Source: Drosophila pseudoobscura
Lineage: Eukaryota; Arthropoda; Insecta; Diptera; Drosophilidae
Assembly: GCF_009870125.1 (NCBI RefSeq)
Contig: NC_046683.1
Location: 56,063,869 to 56,127,868 of the forward strand
Length of the DNA stretch: 64,000 bases
Reading direction: 5' to 3'
This document shows, one piece after another, positions 13,063 to 25,500 of the stretch. Within the stretch, counting starts at the first letter, position 1, and every line of letters begins with the position of its first letter. Under the pieces are notes generated by a model. It ran no database searches. It was not told where the DNA came from and saw only the letters and a list, made by a program, of their open reading frames with translations. Both the position numbers and the translations under genes were made by a program.

Positions 13063-13456
13063 CACAGATCACACACTGCACGATGAAAAGTCTGAGAGAG
13101 AGAGAGAAAGAGAGAGAGAGAGACAGACGTCTCGTAGCCTCTGCAATGATCCGATCTGATGCAGATTCAGCAATGTGCTGGTTATGTTCTACGATCCTGC
13201 GTTTTTGATTTTCTCGTATCTCCAAAATTGTGGATGCCACTGATTTACGTTCTTTGTGGGAGCGAGGCGAAATTTTGAAATGCGCTTGTAACAATGTGAT
13301 ATCACAGGATTCCGCATAAGAAATGTATTTGCTCTAGTTCTTACAGTCGCTGAGATCTAGGCGCTCGGACAGGCGTGACATTCCTTCTGGGTGTTACACA
13401 ATCCATTTTCCGCACAAATCTAATATACCCCCTTACTCTTTTGAGTATTGGGTATA
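13063..13456 (-). mobile_element. DINE-1/mini-me-type repeat, copy 2, inverted
   Basis: On the minus strand it opens with atactcaaaagagtaagg, followed by tatattagatttgtg and gtaacacccagaagg. It lacks the core plus GTCY tract, then continues with ctgtgatatcac, cccacaaagaacg and gtggcatccacaattttgg. It ends in a (ct)n tract. It lies opposite to and only 78 bp from copy 1, so the two form a tail-to-tail pair. Confidence 0.7.
13090..13123 (+). repeat. (GA)n microsatellite
   Basis: An almost pure ga-dinucleotide run inside the inverted DINE-like copy. It corresponds to the ctctctcgc region of the other copies, expanded by slippage. Confidence 0.8.
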
Positions 13457-16422
13457 AAAAGGAAATTTTAACACACCTGCACTGTGGCATTTGAAAAGTA
13501 TAGTAAATTGTATTATAAATTATGGTAAATCCTTGCAATAAAATTCGATTCTCGTTGAAATAATACTATTTTCCATCCTTTGTAGTTTATCCATGCAATA
13601 AAATCATATCCTTGCTTTATGGCTAATTTTTGGTTGCAATAAAATTATTATCCTTCCTTTATGGTCAATCATCCGTCACCTCTCGCAATTAAATTGTTAT
13701 CCTTCCTTTATAGTCAATTATCCGTCAACTCTTTATGGTAAGTCCTTTCTTTATGGTAAGTTAACCTTGAAATAAAACTGTTTTCCTGTCATTATGGTAG
13801 ACTATTCCCTAAATTCCCTATCGCTGTAAAAATGTCCCTCTGAGGGAAATTTCTCGAAGAAATGTCCTTAAAATGTCCCATTATATTAACAGATATGTAC
13901 AATTTCTCCTGCCGCTAGATTTCCCCTGCAACCGGATTCGAATCGAACCCTTATTGTTGGCGCGCAACTTGTATGACTTCTAAAGAAAGAAATTTACGGT
14001 TGTTACAACATAAATTGAAATGATATTGGGAGTCCACTCCACGCAACCAACACAGGCGACAGGCGCCTAGAAGAAGGCTAAGGAACAGTTAAATTTCAGC
14101 TCTCTTCGACTGCGGTTTATAACGGGATATAATACTCGTCCTGTACTGAGAGACTCGCGTCGGTCGCGTGAAGAGCTTTCAATCGAATAAATAAAAAAAT
14201 GTGTTTCCATCTAAAAGCGACGTTCTTCTCACATACATAAATATGCCATAAAGGATACGACATACAAATGTATACTATGTACGTCTTGGATGCACGAGTA
14301 TGTGTATGTTCAAGTGATGTTTTTTTTTTGGTTACTAATAATAACACAAAATCGTACAAGCTCTGAGATATGTACATACATGCATATATAGTGCTCTAAT
14401 ACTACAGAAATAAATTTAAAAATCTATGTGGACGTGATAAGCGGTTGCATAACATTGTGAAAGAGTTTAATTAAATTCAATTAAAAGATTACAATTTCCA
14501 ATCTAATGTTTCCTGCTAGAAAGACAGTGGCTATATGGATAACGATGAACTGCAAGTGTTCAATAGCCGGTTCTTTAAAGGATACAAAATATTTATATAG
14601 TACCTCTTGACGCCCCAACAAACAAAGAAATAACCACAATATGCTAAATTACTCCCATTTTCATGAAGTTGTAATCGACTTGAATTTGTTAGCCGCAACA
14701 GCTTTAACCAGCATAGAAGAGTCAGGCAATAAACAAAATTCATGGCAACTTAATTCTCAGACATAGAATAGATATAGATATCTATGTACAAAAAGAATGG
14801 TAGACACACTTACAAAATATTGAAGATACCCTGTTCTTAAGGAGAATGGCTATTTAATTGGTATTTTCAACTCCGGCTGTAATAATTATCCAATCACAAC
14901 AATGTTCCATATCTTCAAAATTCTAGATACCAAAGGGCTGTCTGGTTTTTTTTAAATGTGGTGGCGGAAATTCTTTCTTTTGCCCTTGAACTTTTCGAAT
15001 TGCATGTGAATTAATGATTGACTGTATGATATGATTGTCAAAGGGGGGTTTTGGTTGGGACCATTCGAGTATATAAACAGCCGCTGTAAGGAACTCTGTT
15101 TACTCTGTTCGAGTATACCTATACATGAAAGTCGCACCAGCAAAATTAATCTTAATTAAACTTTGGATTAATATTGTGGTTTGGCTTGACTTTTTAGCTC
15201 CGTACGCCAAGAAAATTACGAAACAAAAAATTGGATGAACATAGAAAACAGAATACAAATATTAACCAATTAAATACAAATTTGTATCACTTGGTGCACT
15301 TTCTAAGGAATCTACACTGAATATGTTGGGTAATTTCCATGCAAACTTTTTATATTTAAGAAGTTGGAAAAAGTTAATTAAATCAAAAGGTGCGACTTGC
15401 TCTACTTCGAAGAAGAGTCGATGAAAAAGTAACTAAACTAGGTGTTCAGAGAAGAATGGAAACCAAAAGAAATTCCTATATTTCCGAGACATAGGATGCC
15501 CACAGACATAGGGACTGTATTGATACGGATCCGATATTAACCCGATAGTACTATAACTTCGCTGATCTGTGAAAAAACCCATAATTCTTATGGGTTTGGA
15601 GTTGAAATCTTTATAGAACGATATTTGGTATTGTGAGCCGATAAAGCGCTAAATAAAAACGGACTGTGCTATGTTACAGCCAGAGAGCCTTAAACTGAAC
15701 GAATATTTTGAATAGATGCATACAGGTGGACGAACGGAAATACAGATTACATATTACAGACCTTATTCTAAGGTACCAGTAGGGTAGCAGAACAAGTTCA
15801 GGTAATATGAAGGTATATCAAGGCGGATAATCGAAACTAGAGTCAGGCTTGGCTGCCGCCATGGATTTTGATCGAGAGTTCCAGTAAAAAAAAAACTGTA
15901 GAACCTTCGAAATAGTATCAATAGAATAAGGCCTACATTAATCACTCTCCACTATACAGAAGACTACGAGCAATTTTCTCTCTCCTTTAAAATCCACTTT
16001 AGGGTTTTTTTAACAAATATAATTATTGCATTTGTGGTGGGACGGGAACTGGTGTTGTGGCGCTGAACAATTATTGTTCAGTAGCTTATTTTCTCAAGAT
16101 ATAAGGAAAGAAACGAGCCCATTGCAGCGTTGCGGTTATTTTAAAAATGGTATGTGTGCAGTCTGGTCACACTGAACGTTTTATATGAATCAGAAGTAAA
16201 CAAACAATTAATCATGTACAACTAATCCAGTGACCAACCTAACTTCGTCATATACGACTGCAGCTACAAAACTTAAACACAATTAATCGGTCAAATTGGT
16301 CAAAATCAAAGATATACATATTTTTTTTTTTGCTGTTTGAGCCAATTGAGTGGTCGCAGGACGATGAATCTGCAGTGACCAGATTCTTAATGTGGTACCA
16401 GCAAGGCTCGAGGAAGGCTAAA
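13457..16422. other. Gene-poor AT-rich DNA
   Basis: No gene is supported. From 13500 to 13800 a loose repeat of ttgcaataaaat...tatccttcctttatggt occurs about five times. The rest is unremarkable AT-rich sequence with short frames only. It may be part of the kug upstream regulatory or 5' intron region. Confidence 0.45.
13500..13800 (+). repeat. Degenerate tandem repeat, about 50-60 bp units
   Basis: Units share caataaaat...tatccttcctttatggt, with strong divergence between copies near 13535, 13595, 13635, 13690 and 13770. An old minisatellite or decayed element is likely. Confidence 0.5.
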
Positions 16423-16557
16423 GTGCAGAATAGGCGGTGGAATCAATTACGAATATATATAATTAAAATTTGTTGAGATATTTTTTTGTATGTGTGTTAC
16501 TACAGTGCAGAATAGGCGGCGGAATCAATTACGAATATATATAATCAAAATTTGTTG
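16423..16557 (+). repeat. 53-bp direct duplication
   Basis: Positions 16423-16475 and 16505-16557 are nearly identical: gtgcagaataggcgg, then ggaatcaattacgaatatat, then aaaatttgttg. They differ at two sites (ggtgg/ggcgg and aatta/aatca). The copies lie 82 bp apart with an unrelated spacer, which suggests a recent local duplication. Confidence 0.85.
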
Positions 16558-17587
16558 TTCGAATACAATACAACTGTCATTTCGTGCAACTATCGATATA
16601 TCAAACGAACTGCGTGAGTGGCTTGCACAAGCACGAACAGCTGCGCATCGTAGTTAACTGCATACATGCTCATATGTGTGTATGTTCATAAAATAAAAGA
16701 TTGGATGAAATTCAGAGTGAAATACCTGTTAGTGTGCCTATAAATGCAGCGATCGTTGAATTAAAACTACCCATAAGTGCGTGTGATTGCATTTAACCCC
16801 GAATTAAGTGAAGTTATTAAAACATTCATACACAAAAACCACTTGCTGAGTTTTTTCCAAAGATTGAGTTCAAGCAATGTAATGTGAGATACATACATAC
16901 ACACGTATGTACATACATCTGTGTGCATGCATATGTAAATACATGCGTACATACGTCTAAACTAGTCTTTGGGATAGTTTAAACATAAAAATGCATACTA
17001 TTTATACAAAAAAATAGCCATACAAATTCTGTGGGTGTTTTTCAATAGCTTGTTAGTTTTTTAAATTTTTTTTATTGTGAATTGTGAAAGAAAACCACAT
17101 GTTAACTGAACAAACTGCATGTGTACATATTATGTAGGTATGTAAATACCATACTCGTACAGTGGCTTTCAGCATAGTATTCCGTGAAGGCGTTCAATAC
17201 ACCAACACGCAGAGGATCGGCATCGGCCCCATACTCTATATTTCTCACCAACAACAAGTAATTATGCTTAAGTCGGCATTTCCCCCGAAAGACCCACTCA
17301 ACGATACATTAGTTGCATCGAGAGGTTTTGTATACATAAAACAGCGAATCGTTTCGAATGCGTACAATAAATTTGATGGTGTTGAGAACCCCTTCTGCTC
17401 TGCTCTGCTCTGGAATAAAGTTTGTGCTGCCTTAGAAAGGTCTACCCTTGCAGATTATTGTATACAGACATATGTATGTACATATGTTTCAAGAGATTGA
17501 GTCACCTCTGATTCCACAAAATAATAGCACTATATGTGCGCATATTGTTAAGGCTTCGCCGTTCGTCCCTCTGGATTGAGAGAATGA
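16558..17587. other. Gene-poor DNA
   Basis: No supported gene. It is rich in tacatacatatgtg-type simple sequence near 16880-16950 and 17460-17620, common in fly non-coding DNA. The frame at 17162-17500 shows no recognisable domain. Confidence 0.45.
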
Positions 17588-17599
17588 ATGAAGAAATGT

Positions 17600-17800
17600 A
17601 CATACATATGTGCATATGTTGGTATTATTGACACTGAGTTAATAGTAAGAAGCAAGTTGTGTGGCGGTGAGTGGATTTTCCAACAGGACAATGCATCTGT
17701 CTACGGTGTACCCAAAGCTTCTATAAAGGCAGAAAAATACCTGCAATACCTCTGTGGCATCCTCTTTGCCAAAGTTTTGAAGAACTGGAGCTAGCTAATA
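17600..17800 (+). pseudogene. Decayed Tc1/mariner-type transposase fragment
   Basis: The frame contains GGEWIFQQDNASVYG (about 17663-17707). This matches the region around the second catalytic Asp of Tc1-like transposases, whose consensus is W-[IV]-F-Q-Q-D-N-A. About 75 bp further on, gttttgaagaactgga (near 17774-17789) lies where an IENLW-like motif would be, but out of frame. The other catalytic motifs and the terminal inverted repeats are not found. It is a small broken DNA-transposon relic. Confidence 0.55.
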
Positions 17801-17904
17801 ATAAAAATATTTAATATTTCTATGAAATTAGGAGAAACGGAAAGTGCACATATACAAATTTTTAGTTTGAAGGCTACTTTCACGTTTATTTTACACATCA
17901 GTTT

Positions 17905-18999
17905 TTATACCCGATACTCAAAATGAGTATTGGGGTATATTAGATTTGTGGTAAAAGTGGATGTGTGTAACGTCCAGAAGGAATCGTTTCCGACCCCATA
18001 AAGTATATATATTCTTGATCAGCATCAATAGCCGAGTCGATTGAGCCATGTCTGTCTGTCCGTCTGTCCGTCTGTCCGTCCGTCCGTCTGTCCGTCCCCT
18101 TCAGCGCCTAATGCTCAAAGACTATAAGAGCTAGAGCAACGATGTTTTGGATCCAGACTTCTGTGATATGTCACTGCTCCAAAAATATTTCAAAACTTTG
18201 CCCCGCCCACTTCCGCCCCCACAAAGGGCGAAAATCTGTGGCATCCACAATTTCGACGATACGAGAAAACTAAAAACGCAGAATCGTAGAAGTTTACTAT
18301 ATCTTCTAGAGTGCAAAATCTGAACCAGATCGTATAATTATTACAGCCAGAATCACGAAAACAATATCACTCTTTCTCGCTCTGTCTCACTCTAACACAC
18401 AGGTTTCATGGTCGGTTTTGCCAATTGCAAAATATGAGTTCAAGGATCTCAGAACCTATAAAAGCCAGAGCAACCAAATTTGGTATCCACACTCCTGTGA
18501 TATCGGACCTTGACCGTTTCCTGTCCAAATTTCGCCACACCCCCTTCCGCCCCCGCAAAGGACGAAAATCTGAGGCAACCACAAATCTCAGAGACTATTA
18601 AGGCTAGAGTAACCAAATTTGGTACACACACTCCTTTAAGATGTCACTATAAAACGTATATCTCAAAATTTTGTCCCACCCCCTTCCGCCCCCACAAAGG
18701 ACGAAAATCTGTTGCATCCACAATATTGCAAATTTGAGAAAACTAAAAACGCAGAATCATAGATAATGACCATATCTATCAGATTGGTGAATCTGGATCA
18801 GATCAATCAGATCAGATCAATTTGCAGTGGCTACGCAGCGCGTAGCTCAGACTGATTTTCTGTCTCTCTCGCACGCACTCTTTGTCGTGTCGTTTAATAT
18901 TAGCGGCGTCTGCCAGAGGAGAGCCATACTGACTTAGTATCGGGTATAACCGTAGAGTTGCGGTGTCCGCAGCAACTCACAACGTTCCCCCTCGTTTTA
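17905..18999 (+). mobile_element. DINE-1/mini-me-type repeat, copy 3, long with internal repeats
   Basis: Begins with atacccgatactcaaaatg, which includes the perfect hairpin atactc-aaaat-gagtat. It carries the conserved core tatatattcttgatcagcat near 18005 and a long (gtcy)n tract at about 18048-18096. After the tract a block of roughly 130-170 bp recurs about three times. Its phrases are agagtaaccaaatttggta, cactcctgtgatat, ccccttccgcccc and acaaaggacgaaaatctg. It ends near ttccccctcgtttt. Non-coding. Confidence 0.8.
18048..18096 (+). repeat. (GTCY)n tract
   Basis: A run of gtctgtcc, gtctgtcc and gtccgtcc units directly after the conserved core. This is the expandable microsatellite part of the mini-me/DINE-type element. 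Confidence 0.9.
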
Positions 19000-19516
19000 A
19001 ATTATCTAATTCAAAAAATATATAAAGCTGCACATATATGTAATTCTATGTATGACGTATAGGGTTTTATTTAGAAAAGCATTTAATTGGTGTACCAAAA
19101 GTATCTAAACAGTGACTGAATATTCCTCGATCTTATGTATAGATACGTTTGTCGACCTAGTCATGGCCGTGTACATATAACTATAACTATACAACTAGAT
19201 TATAAGTACTACTCGTGTATAGATAATTTTATAATATACAAATGAATTACACTTGATGGGTAGTCAAATCTACCTACAATCCTATTTTTAATCCATAACA
19301 TACACCGAACGTACGAGAGCTTAGTTATAAGATTTATTCGTTGCATCTGCAACTAAAAATTACACCTCTAAGAACACCATTTAACTTTAGCTTGACTTAA
19401 CTTAAAATCAGATTTGTTTTTGTTTTTGTTTTTGTTTTAAGTAAATTTATTGATTTACGTTTTTTCCTTTGTTTTTTCTAGGATATTATGTGAAATAAAA
19501 AGAGTCAAAGATTACT
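19000..19516 (+). other. 5' region of kug with splice acceptor into the first coding exon
   Basis: A (gtttttgttttt) tract and the acceptor ttttttctag ending at 19481 precede a 35-bp 5'UTR stretch and the kug start codon. The real first exon and promoter of kug therefore lie further upstream and are not located. Confidence 0.6.
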
Positions 19517-22500
19517 ATGAAGATTAAAAAAGATGGAACGCCTGTAAAAAGAAAAGCCTTCACTATATTTCATTGGGTTTTACTTTCGTGTGGTCTATGG
19601 ATAATAATCCCAGCTGTACAAAGTAAAAATGACGACTATAATCCGCAGCCCCAATCGGAGACTAGACATCGGTTCAGCCACAATGTCTACAATGTTACGA
19701 TACCAGAGAACAGCCTTGGCAAGACGTATGCTAAGGGACAGTTGCATGAGAAGCTGGCTGGCCTCAATGTGGGTCTGAACGCAGATGTTAAATATAGGAT
19801 AATAAGTGGCGATAAGGAAAAGCTATTCAAGGTTGAAGAGAAACTAGTTGGAAACTTTGCCTTCCTGGCCATTCGGACGCGCACAAATAATGTTGTGCTC
19901 AACAGAGAGAAAACTGACGAATACTTGGTCAAAGTCAAAGCCCATGTAACATTAAACGATACGAACACATCGAGCTATGAAACGGAAACCAGCATTCACA
20001 TCAAAGTACTCGATCGAAACGACTTGAGTCCGCTGTTCTATCCCACAGAGTACAATGTGGTTGTTCCCGAAGATACCCCAAAGTATCAAAGTATCCTAAA
20101 AGTCAGTGCAGACGATGCCGATCTCGGGGTCAATGGGGAAATCTACTACAGTCTCTTGATGGATAGTGAATACTTTGCCATACACCCAACTACCGGGGAT
20201 ATCACAGTACTGCAGCAGCTCCACTATGCGGAAAACTCACACTTTGAGCTCACTGTCCTGGCCCATGATCGGGGATCTTTGATAAGTCATCAGCACCATC
20301 AAGCAAGCAAAGCCCGAGTTACCATTTCAGTGAAGCAGGTAACTAAAATCACATTATGACTACTAAAATGAAACTTACACTCTTAAAGCTACACTCTTCT
20401 AGTATTTAAATAGTTTCAGAAATCAAGTGGAGGGGACTTTTATACTCTGTTTACACTAGGGATGCGTTATTGCACTTAATTAAAGACTGTACCACTACCA
20501 AAGTGTTGCATCAAAGTGAGGCACCAAACCGCTGTTCTATGGCGGGGAAGACAGAGGGCTCGTGCGGGGTTTCAATTCACTCTTCAAACTATGCCTCGTC
20601 TCTGACCTCCGGCCTCGGCTCGCGGCTGCCTACTCTTTGGTGGGGCGCAAAAAATACTCACTTTTCGGTCCGAAGAATGCATTTGGTCCACCAGACACCA
20701 GTCGATAGCATGATACAGAAAATGTACGCCATATTCATAACATATTTTACAGGCAGTATTATAGAAGGATTATGTCTCTGCAGATTTCAAATAAAGCTTT
20801 GTTAAATTCTTAACGATAATGTTAGGGGAAAAACAGTTTTTAACCGCATAACAAATCCGTATAAAATTTAATTTAAATGTTTTTTCTGCACATTTAAAGG
20901 TGAACTTTTATGCGCCGGAAATCTACGCGAAAACCTTCTCAAGTGTGACACCAACTTCGAATCCATTAATTTACGGAATCGTTAAAGTAAACGATAAGGA
21001 TATAGGAGTGAATGGTAATATTGGGCGATTGGAGATTCTCGACGGCAATCCGGATGGCACATTTATTCTAAGATCTGCAGAGGCCAAAGACGAATACTAC
21101 ATTGAGTTCAATCAGTTTGCACACCTAAAGGAACAAGATTTCATTTACAATCTAACACTTAGAGCCGAGGATTTGGGTACGCCGCGTAGATTTTCATATA
21201 AATCAGTTCCTATACTGATAAAACCAGAACGCAAGAATATGCCCATATTCACACAAGAGGTCTACGAGGTGTCGATTCCCGAAACGGCGCCCATCAACAT
21301 GCCAGTGATTAGGCTGAAAGTGAGCGATCCAGAGCTGGGCAAAAACTCGTTGGTTTATTTGGAAATCGTTGGCGGCAATGAAGGCGATGAGTTTCGCATT
21401 AATCCCGATTCCGGAATGCTGTACACGGCCAAGCAGCTGGATGCTGAGAAGAAGACTTTCTATACGCTGACGGTTTCGGCCATTGATCAGGCAAATATTG
21501 GCTCGAGGACACAATCGTCCGCTAAGGTGAAGATAAACGTACAGGACATGAATGACAACGATCCAATCTTTGAGGAAATGAATAGAATTATCAGCATTAA
21601 TGAGAACAATCTAGCTGGCTCGTTCGTAGCAAAACTCACAGCCAAGGACAAGGATTCAGGTGAAAACTCGTACATTTCGTATAGCATTGCTAACCTCAAT
21701 ACCGTGCCATTTGAGATCGATCACTTTAGCGGTGTGGTGCGGACAACATCTCTGATTGATTTCGAGACGATGAAGAGAAACTATGAACTGATTATACGAG
21801 CTTCGGACTGGGGACTACCCTATAGAAGACAGACTGAAATCAAACTATCCATTGTGGTGAAGGATATTAATGATAATCGACCACAATTCGAACGGGTCAA
21901 CTGCTTTGGGAAAGTCTCGAAATCAGCACCAATTGGGACTGAAATCTTTGTTGTTTCGGCCATTGATTTTGATGCTGGCGACATTATATCGTACCGTCTG
22001 ACTGATGGGAATGAGGATGGATGCTTTAGCTTAGATCCCACCAGCGGTACCCTGTCCATTGTCTGTGATTTAATCAAAATATCAATAAACAATCGTCTGA
22101 TGAAACTATCTGCCACAGACGGGACGCATGTTTCAGATGATCTAATTCTCAATATACACATAATACCCGACGAACTGAACGATGATCCCAATGTACTGAC
22201 CGGATATGGTTCGTTTGAGTGCCGCGAGACAGGAGTGGCCCGAAGGCTGGCGGAAACTCTGGCATTGTCGGAGAAGAACAATATCCAAAGTATCTCACCG
22301 TCGGTGCTCAGTGATATAGCTTTAACACCCAGTCGGTATGGTGAAAATATACACAAACCTGAGTTTGTCAACTTCCCATCGGAGTTGTCCATCAACGAGA
22401 GTGTTCAACTGGGCGAAACGGTGGCCTGGATAGAGGCTAAAGACCGGGACTTGGGCTATAATGGAAAGCTTGTCTTTGCCATTTCCGATGGCGACTACGA

Positions 22501-25500
22501 TTCGGTGTTTCGTATTGATCCCGATCGTGGAGAGCTCCAGATCATTGGATATTTAGACAGAGAGCGTCAGCATGAGTACAATCTGAATATAACCGTCTAT
22601 GATCTGGGTAATCCCACCAAATCACATTCCAAAATGCTGCCAATTGCAATTATTGATGTCAACGACAATCGACCTGTAATACAGAAGGCATTAGCCACGT
22701 TCCGACTTACGGAAAATGCGAGAATTGGGACCGTTGTGCATTGCATACATGCCACCGATGCAGACGCAGGAATAAATGCGGAAATTACGTATGAGTTGTC
22801 TATTGAATGCAATGATTTTATTGTCAACAAGACCACTGGATGCATTCTTCTCAATATACCATTGGATCGGGAAAAACAGGATAACTATGCCCTACACATA
22901 ACTGCCAAGGATGGGGGGAATCCAGTCCTATCGTCAGAGGCTCTTGTCTATATCGTAGTGGATGACGTAAACGACAATGCCCCTGTGTTTGGAGTTCAGG
23001 AATATATATTCAAAGTGCGCGAGGATCTGCCCCGTGGCACTGTCGTGGCCGTCATCGAAGCCATTGACAAGGATATTGGACCCAATGCGGATATTCTATT
23101 CTCTCTCAAAGAGGACACGATGGATGAGAAATTGTTTAAAATCGACAAACATACAGGGGCCATACGAACGCAAGGGTATTTGGATTATGAGAACCGACAG
23201 GTGCACCACCTCACTGTGAGCGCCATCGATGGTGGGTTTCCGTCTTTGACATCGGATATGCCCATACTTATTGAAATTATTGATGTCAACGAGAATCGAT
23301 TTGCTCCCGAATTCGATGACTTCGTGTATGAGGGAAAAATCAAAGAAAACAGCCCAAAAGGCACGTTCGTATTGAATATAACAGCCCGGGATGTGGACAC
23401 GATTGACCTGAACTCCAAAATAACGTATTCCATCACAGGAGGAGATGGACTTGGGATATTTTCCGTCAACCATCAAGGTCCTAATACAAAAGCTATTGAA
23501 CATTCCCATCGATCCAATTCTAACTATTCAATCAATATTTCAGGTTCAATTAGTTCCTTATCGCAGCTCGATGCAGAAACAAAAAACTTTTACTGGCTGA
23601 CACTGTGCGCACAGGACAGCGCCATAGTTCCCCTCAGCAATTGCGTTGAGGTGAGCAATGCCATCAACAAACTGCACAATAATTGGCTAATCAAGTGCTT
23701 TATTATTTGTTAGGTTTACATCGAAGTGGAGAACGAAAACGACAACATACCGCTGACGGACAAGCCAGTGTACTATGTGAATGTCACAGAGGGGAGTCCG
23801 GAAAATCATGATATAATTACACTAAATGCCGTGGATCCCGACAGAGATCCAACTCAATTTATAACCTATAATATTGTGTCTGGAAATCTAGTGGGATATT
23901 TTAAAATAGATTCCATAACAGGTAAAGATTATCATCGCCGTAAAACCACATCCTTCAAAACCCTATTAAATCCAATTATAAATTGTCACATTTATTATGT
24001 AATATGTATTGCTCTTTGTACTTGTAGGTGCTATTAAAACTACTGAACGCAAACTGGATCGGGAAAACCAAGCAGAACATATTTTGGAGGTATGCTCTTT
24101 TCACTAGCTCTTGCAAAATGTTGAAATTTATAAATACTTGAGGCTACTGACATATGTAGATTTACTTGCTAATATCTTTATTTTTTTTACTTAATCCATT
24201 GTGCCATTTTATTTCATGTACATTTGTTTTGTAGGTTGCTATATCAGATAATGGATCTCCAATGTTGTCTTCCACTTCGCGAATTGTGATATCAGTCTTA
24301 GATATAAATGATAACAGCCCCGAGTTTGACCAGCGGGTTTACAAAGTGCAGGTTCCATCTACTACTATTGTCAACGAATCAATATTCCAGGTAAATCTTC
24401 CTTTTTTTTGCTAGCAAAATATTTCTCTTTATGCTTATGATGGTTCTCTTATAGGTTCATGCTATAGACAGCGATGAGGGGGAAAATGGACGAGTAACAT
24501 ATACTATCAAATCGGGAAAGGGAAAGAACAAGTTTCGGATTGATGGCTCAAGAGGCCACATATATATAGCGAAAGCCTTAGAACCTGATATGGAGTTTGA
24601 GATTCACATTAAAGCCGAGGACAATGGGATTCCCAAACGAAGTCAAACTGCTCGAGTTAATATAGTCGTAATCCCTGTTAATCCCAATTCGCAAAGTGCT
24701 CCTTTGGTGTTAAGAAAATCGACTGACAATGTTGTTGAATTGACCGAAAACGACAAGCCTGGTTTTTTGGTCACTCAAATTCTAGCGGTCGATGATGATA
24801 ACGACCAATTGTGGTTTAACATTTCGAGTAAGTGCCAGTAGATAAAAGTCTCTGTAAAATCTTATATAAATCCTATTATCTGTTTTTATAGGTGGAAATG
24901 AAGCAAACACATTTCATATTGGGCAGGACAATGGCAATATATTGTTGGCGAAATATCTGGACTACGAAACGGAAACGTCTTACAATCTGAATATAAGTGT
25001 GACTGATGGCACATTTGTCACATATACCAGCATTATGATTCAAGTGATCGACACAAATGACAACACGCCACAGTTTGCTAAGGATGTGTATCATGTGAAT
25101 ATATCTGAGAATATCGAAGAAGAATCAGTTATAATGCAGCTGCACGCCACCGACAGGGATGAAGACAAGAAACTATTTTATCACCTGCATGCCACTCAGG
25201 ATCCGTCATCCCTGGCCTTGTTTCGCATAGACTCCATAAGTGGAAATGTTATCGTTGCCCAGAGACTGGATTTCGAAAAAACTGCCCAACACATACTTAT
25301 CGTGTTCGTTAAAGATCAAGGAGCACCGGGAAAAAGAAACTATGCCAAGATAATTGTCAATGTTCACGATCATAATGATCATCATCCGGAATTCACGGCG
25401 AAAATAATTCAAAGTAAAGTGCCCGAGAGTGCAGCGATTGGTTCCAAACTGGCCGAAGTGAGGGCCATAGACCGAGATAGTGGCCACAATGCGGAGATTC

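Noticed and set aside
17162..17500. 112-codon frame upstream of the Tc1-like fragment
   Set aside because: Considered as the N-terminal part of the same transposase, but no helix-turn-helix or first catalytic Asp motif could be seen.
20470..20805. 111-codon frame in kug intron 1
   Set aside because: It begins without a supported start, has no domain, and sits wholly between a well-supported donor and acceptor of kug.
21203..22395. Several 70-190 codon frames antisense to kug
   Set aside because: They are shadows of the cadherin repeats on the coding strand. Their codon choice follows the complement of the sense frame.
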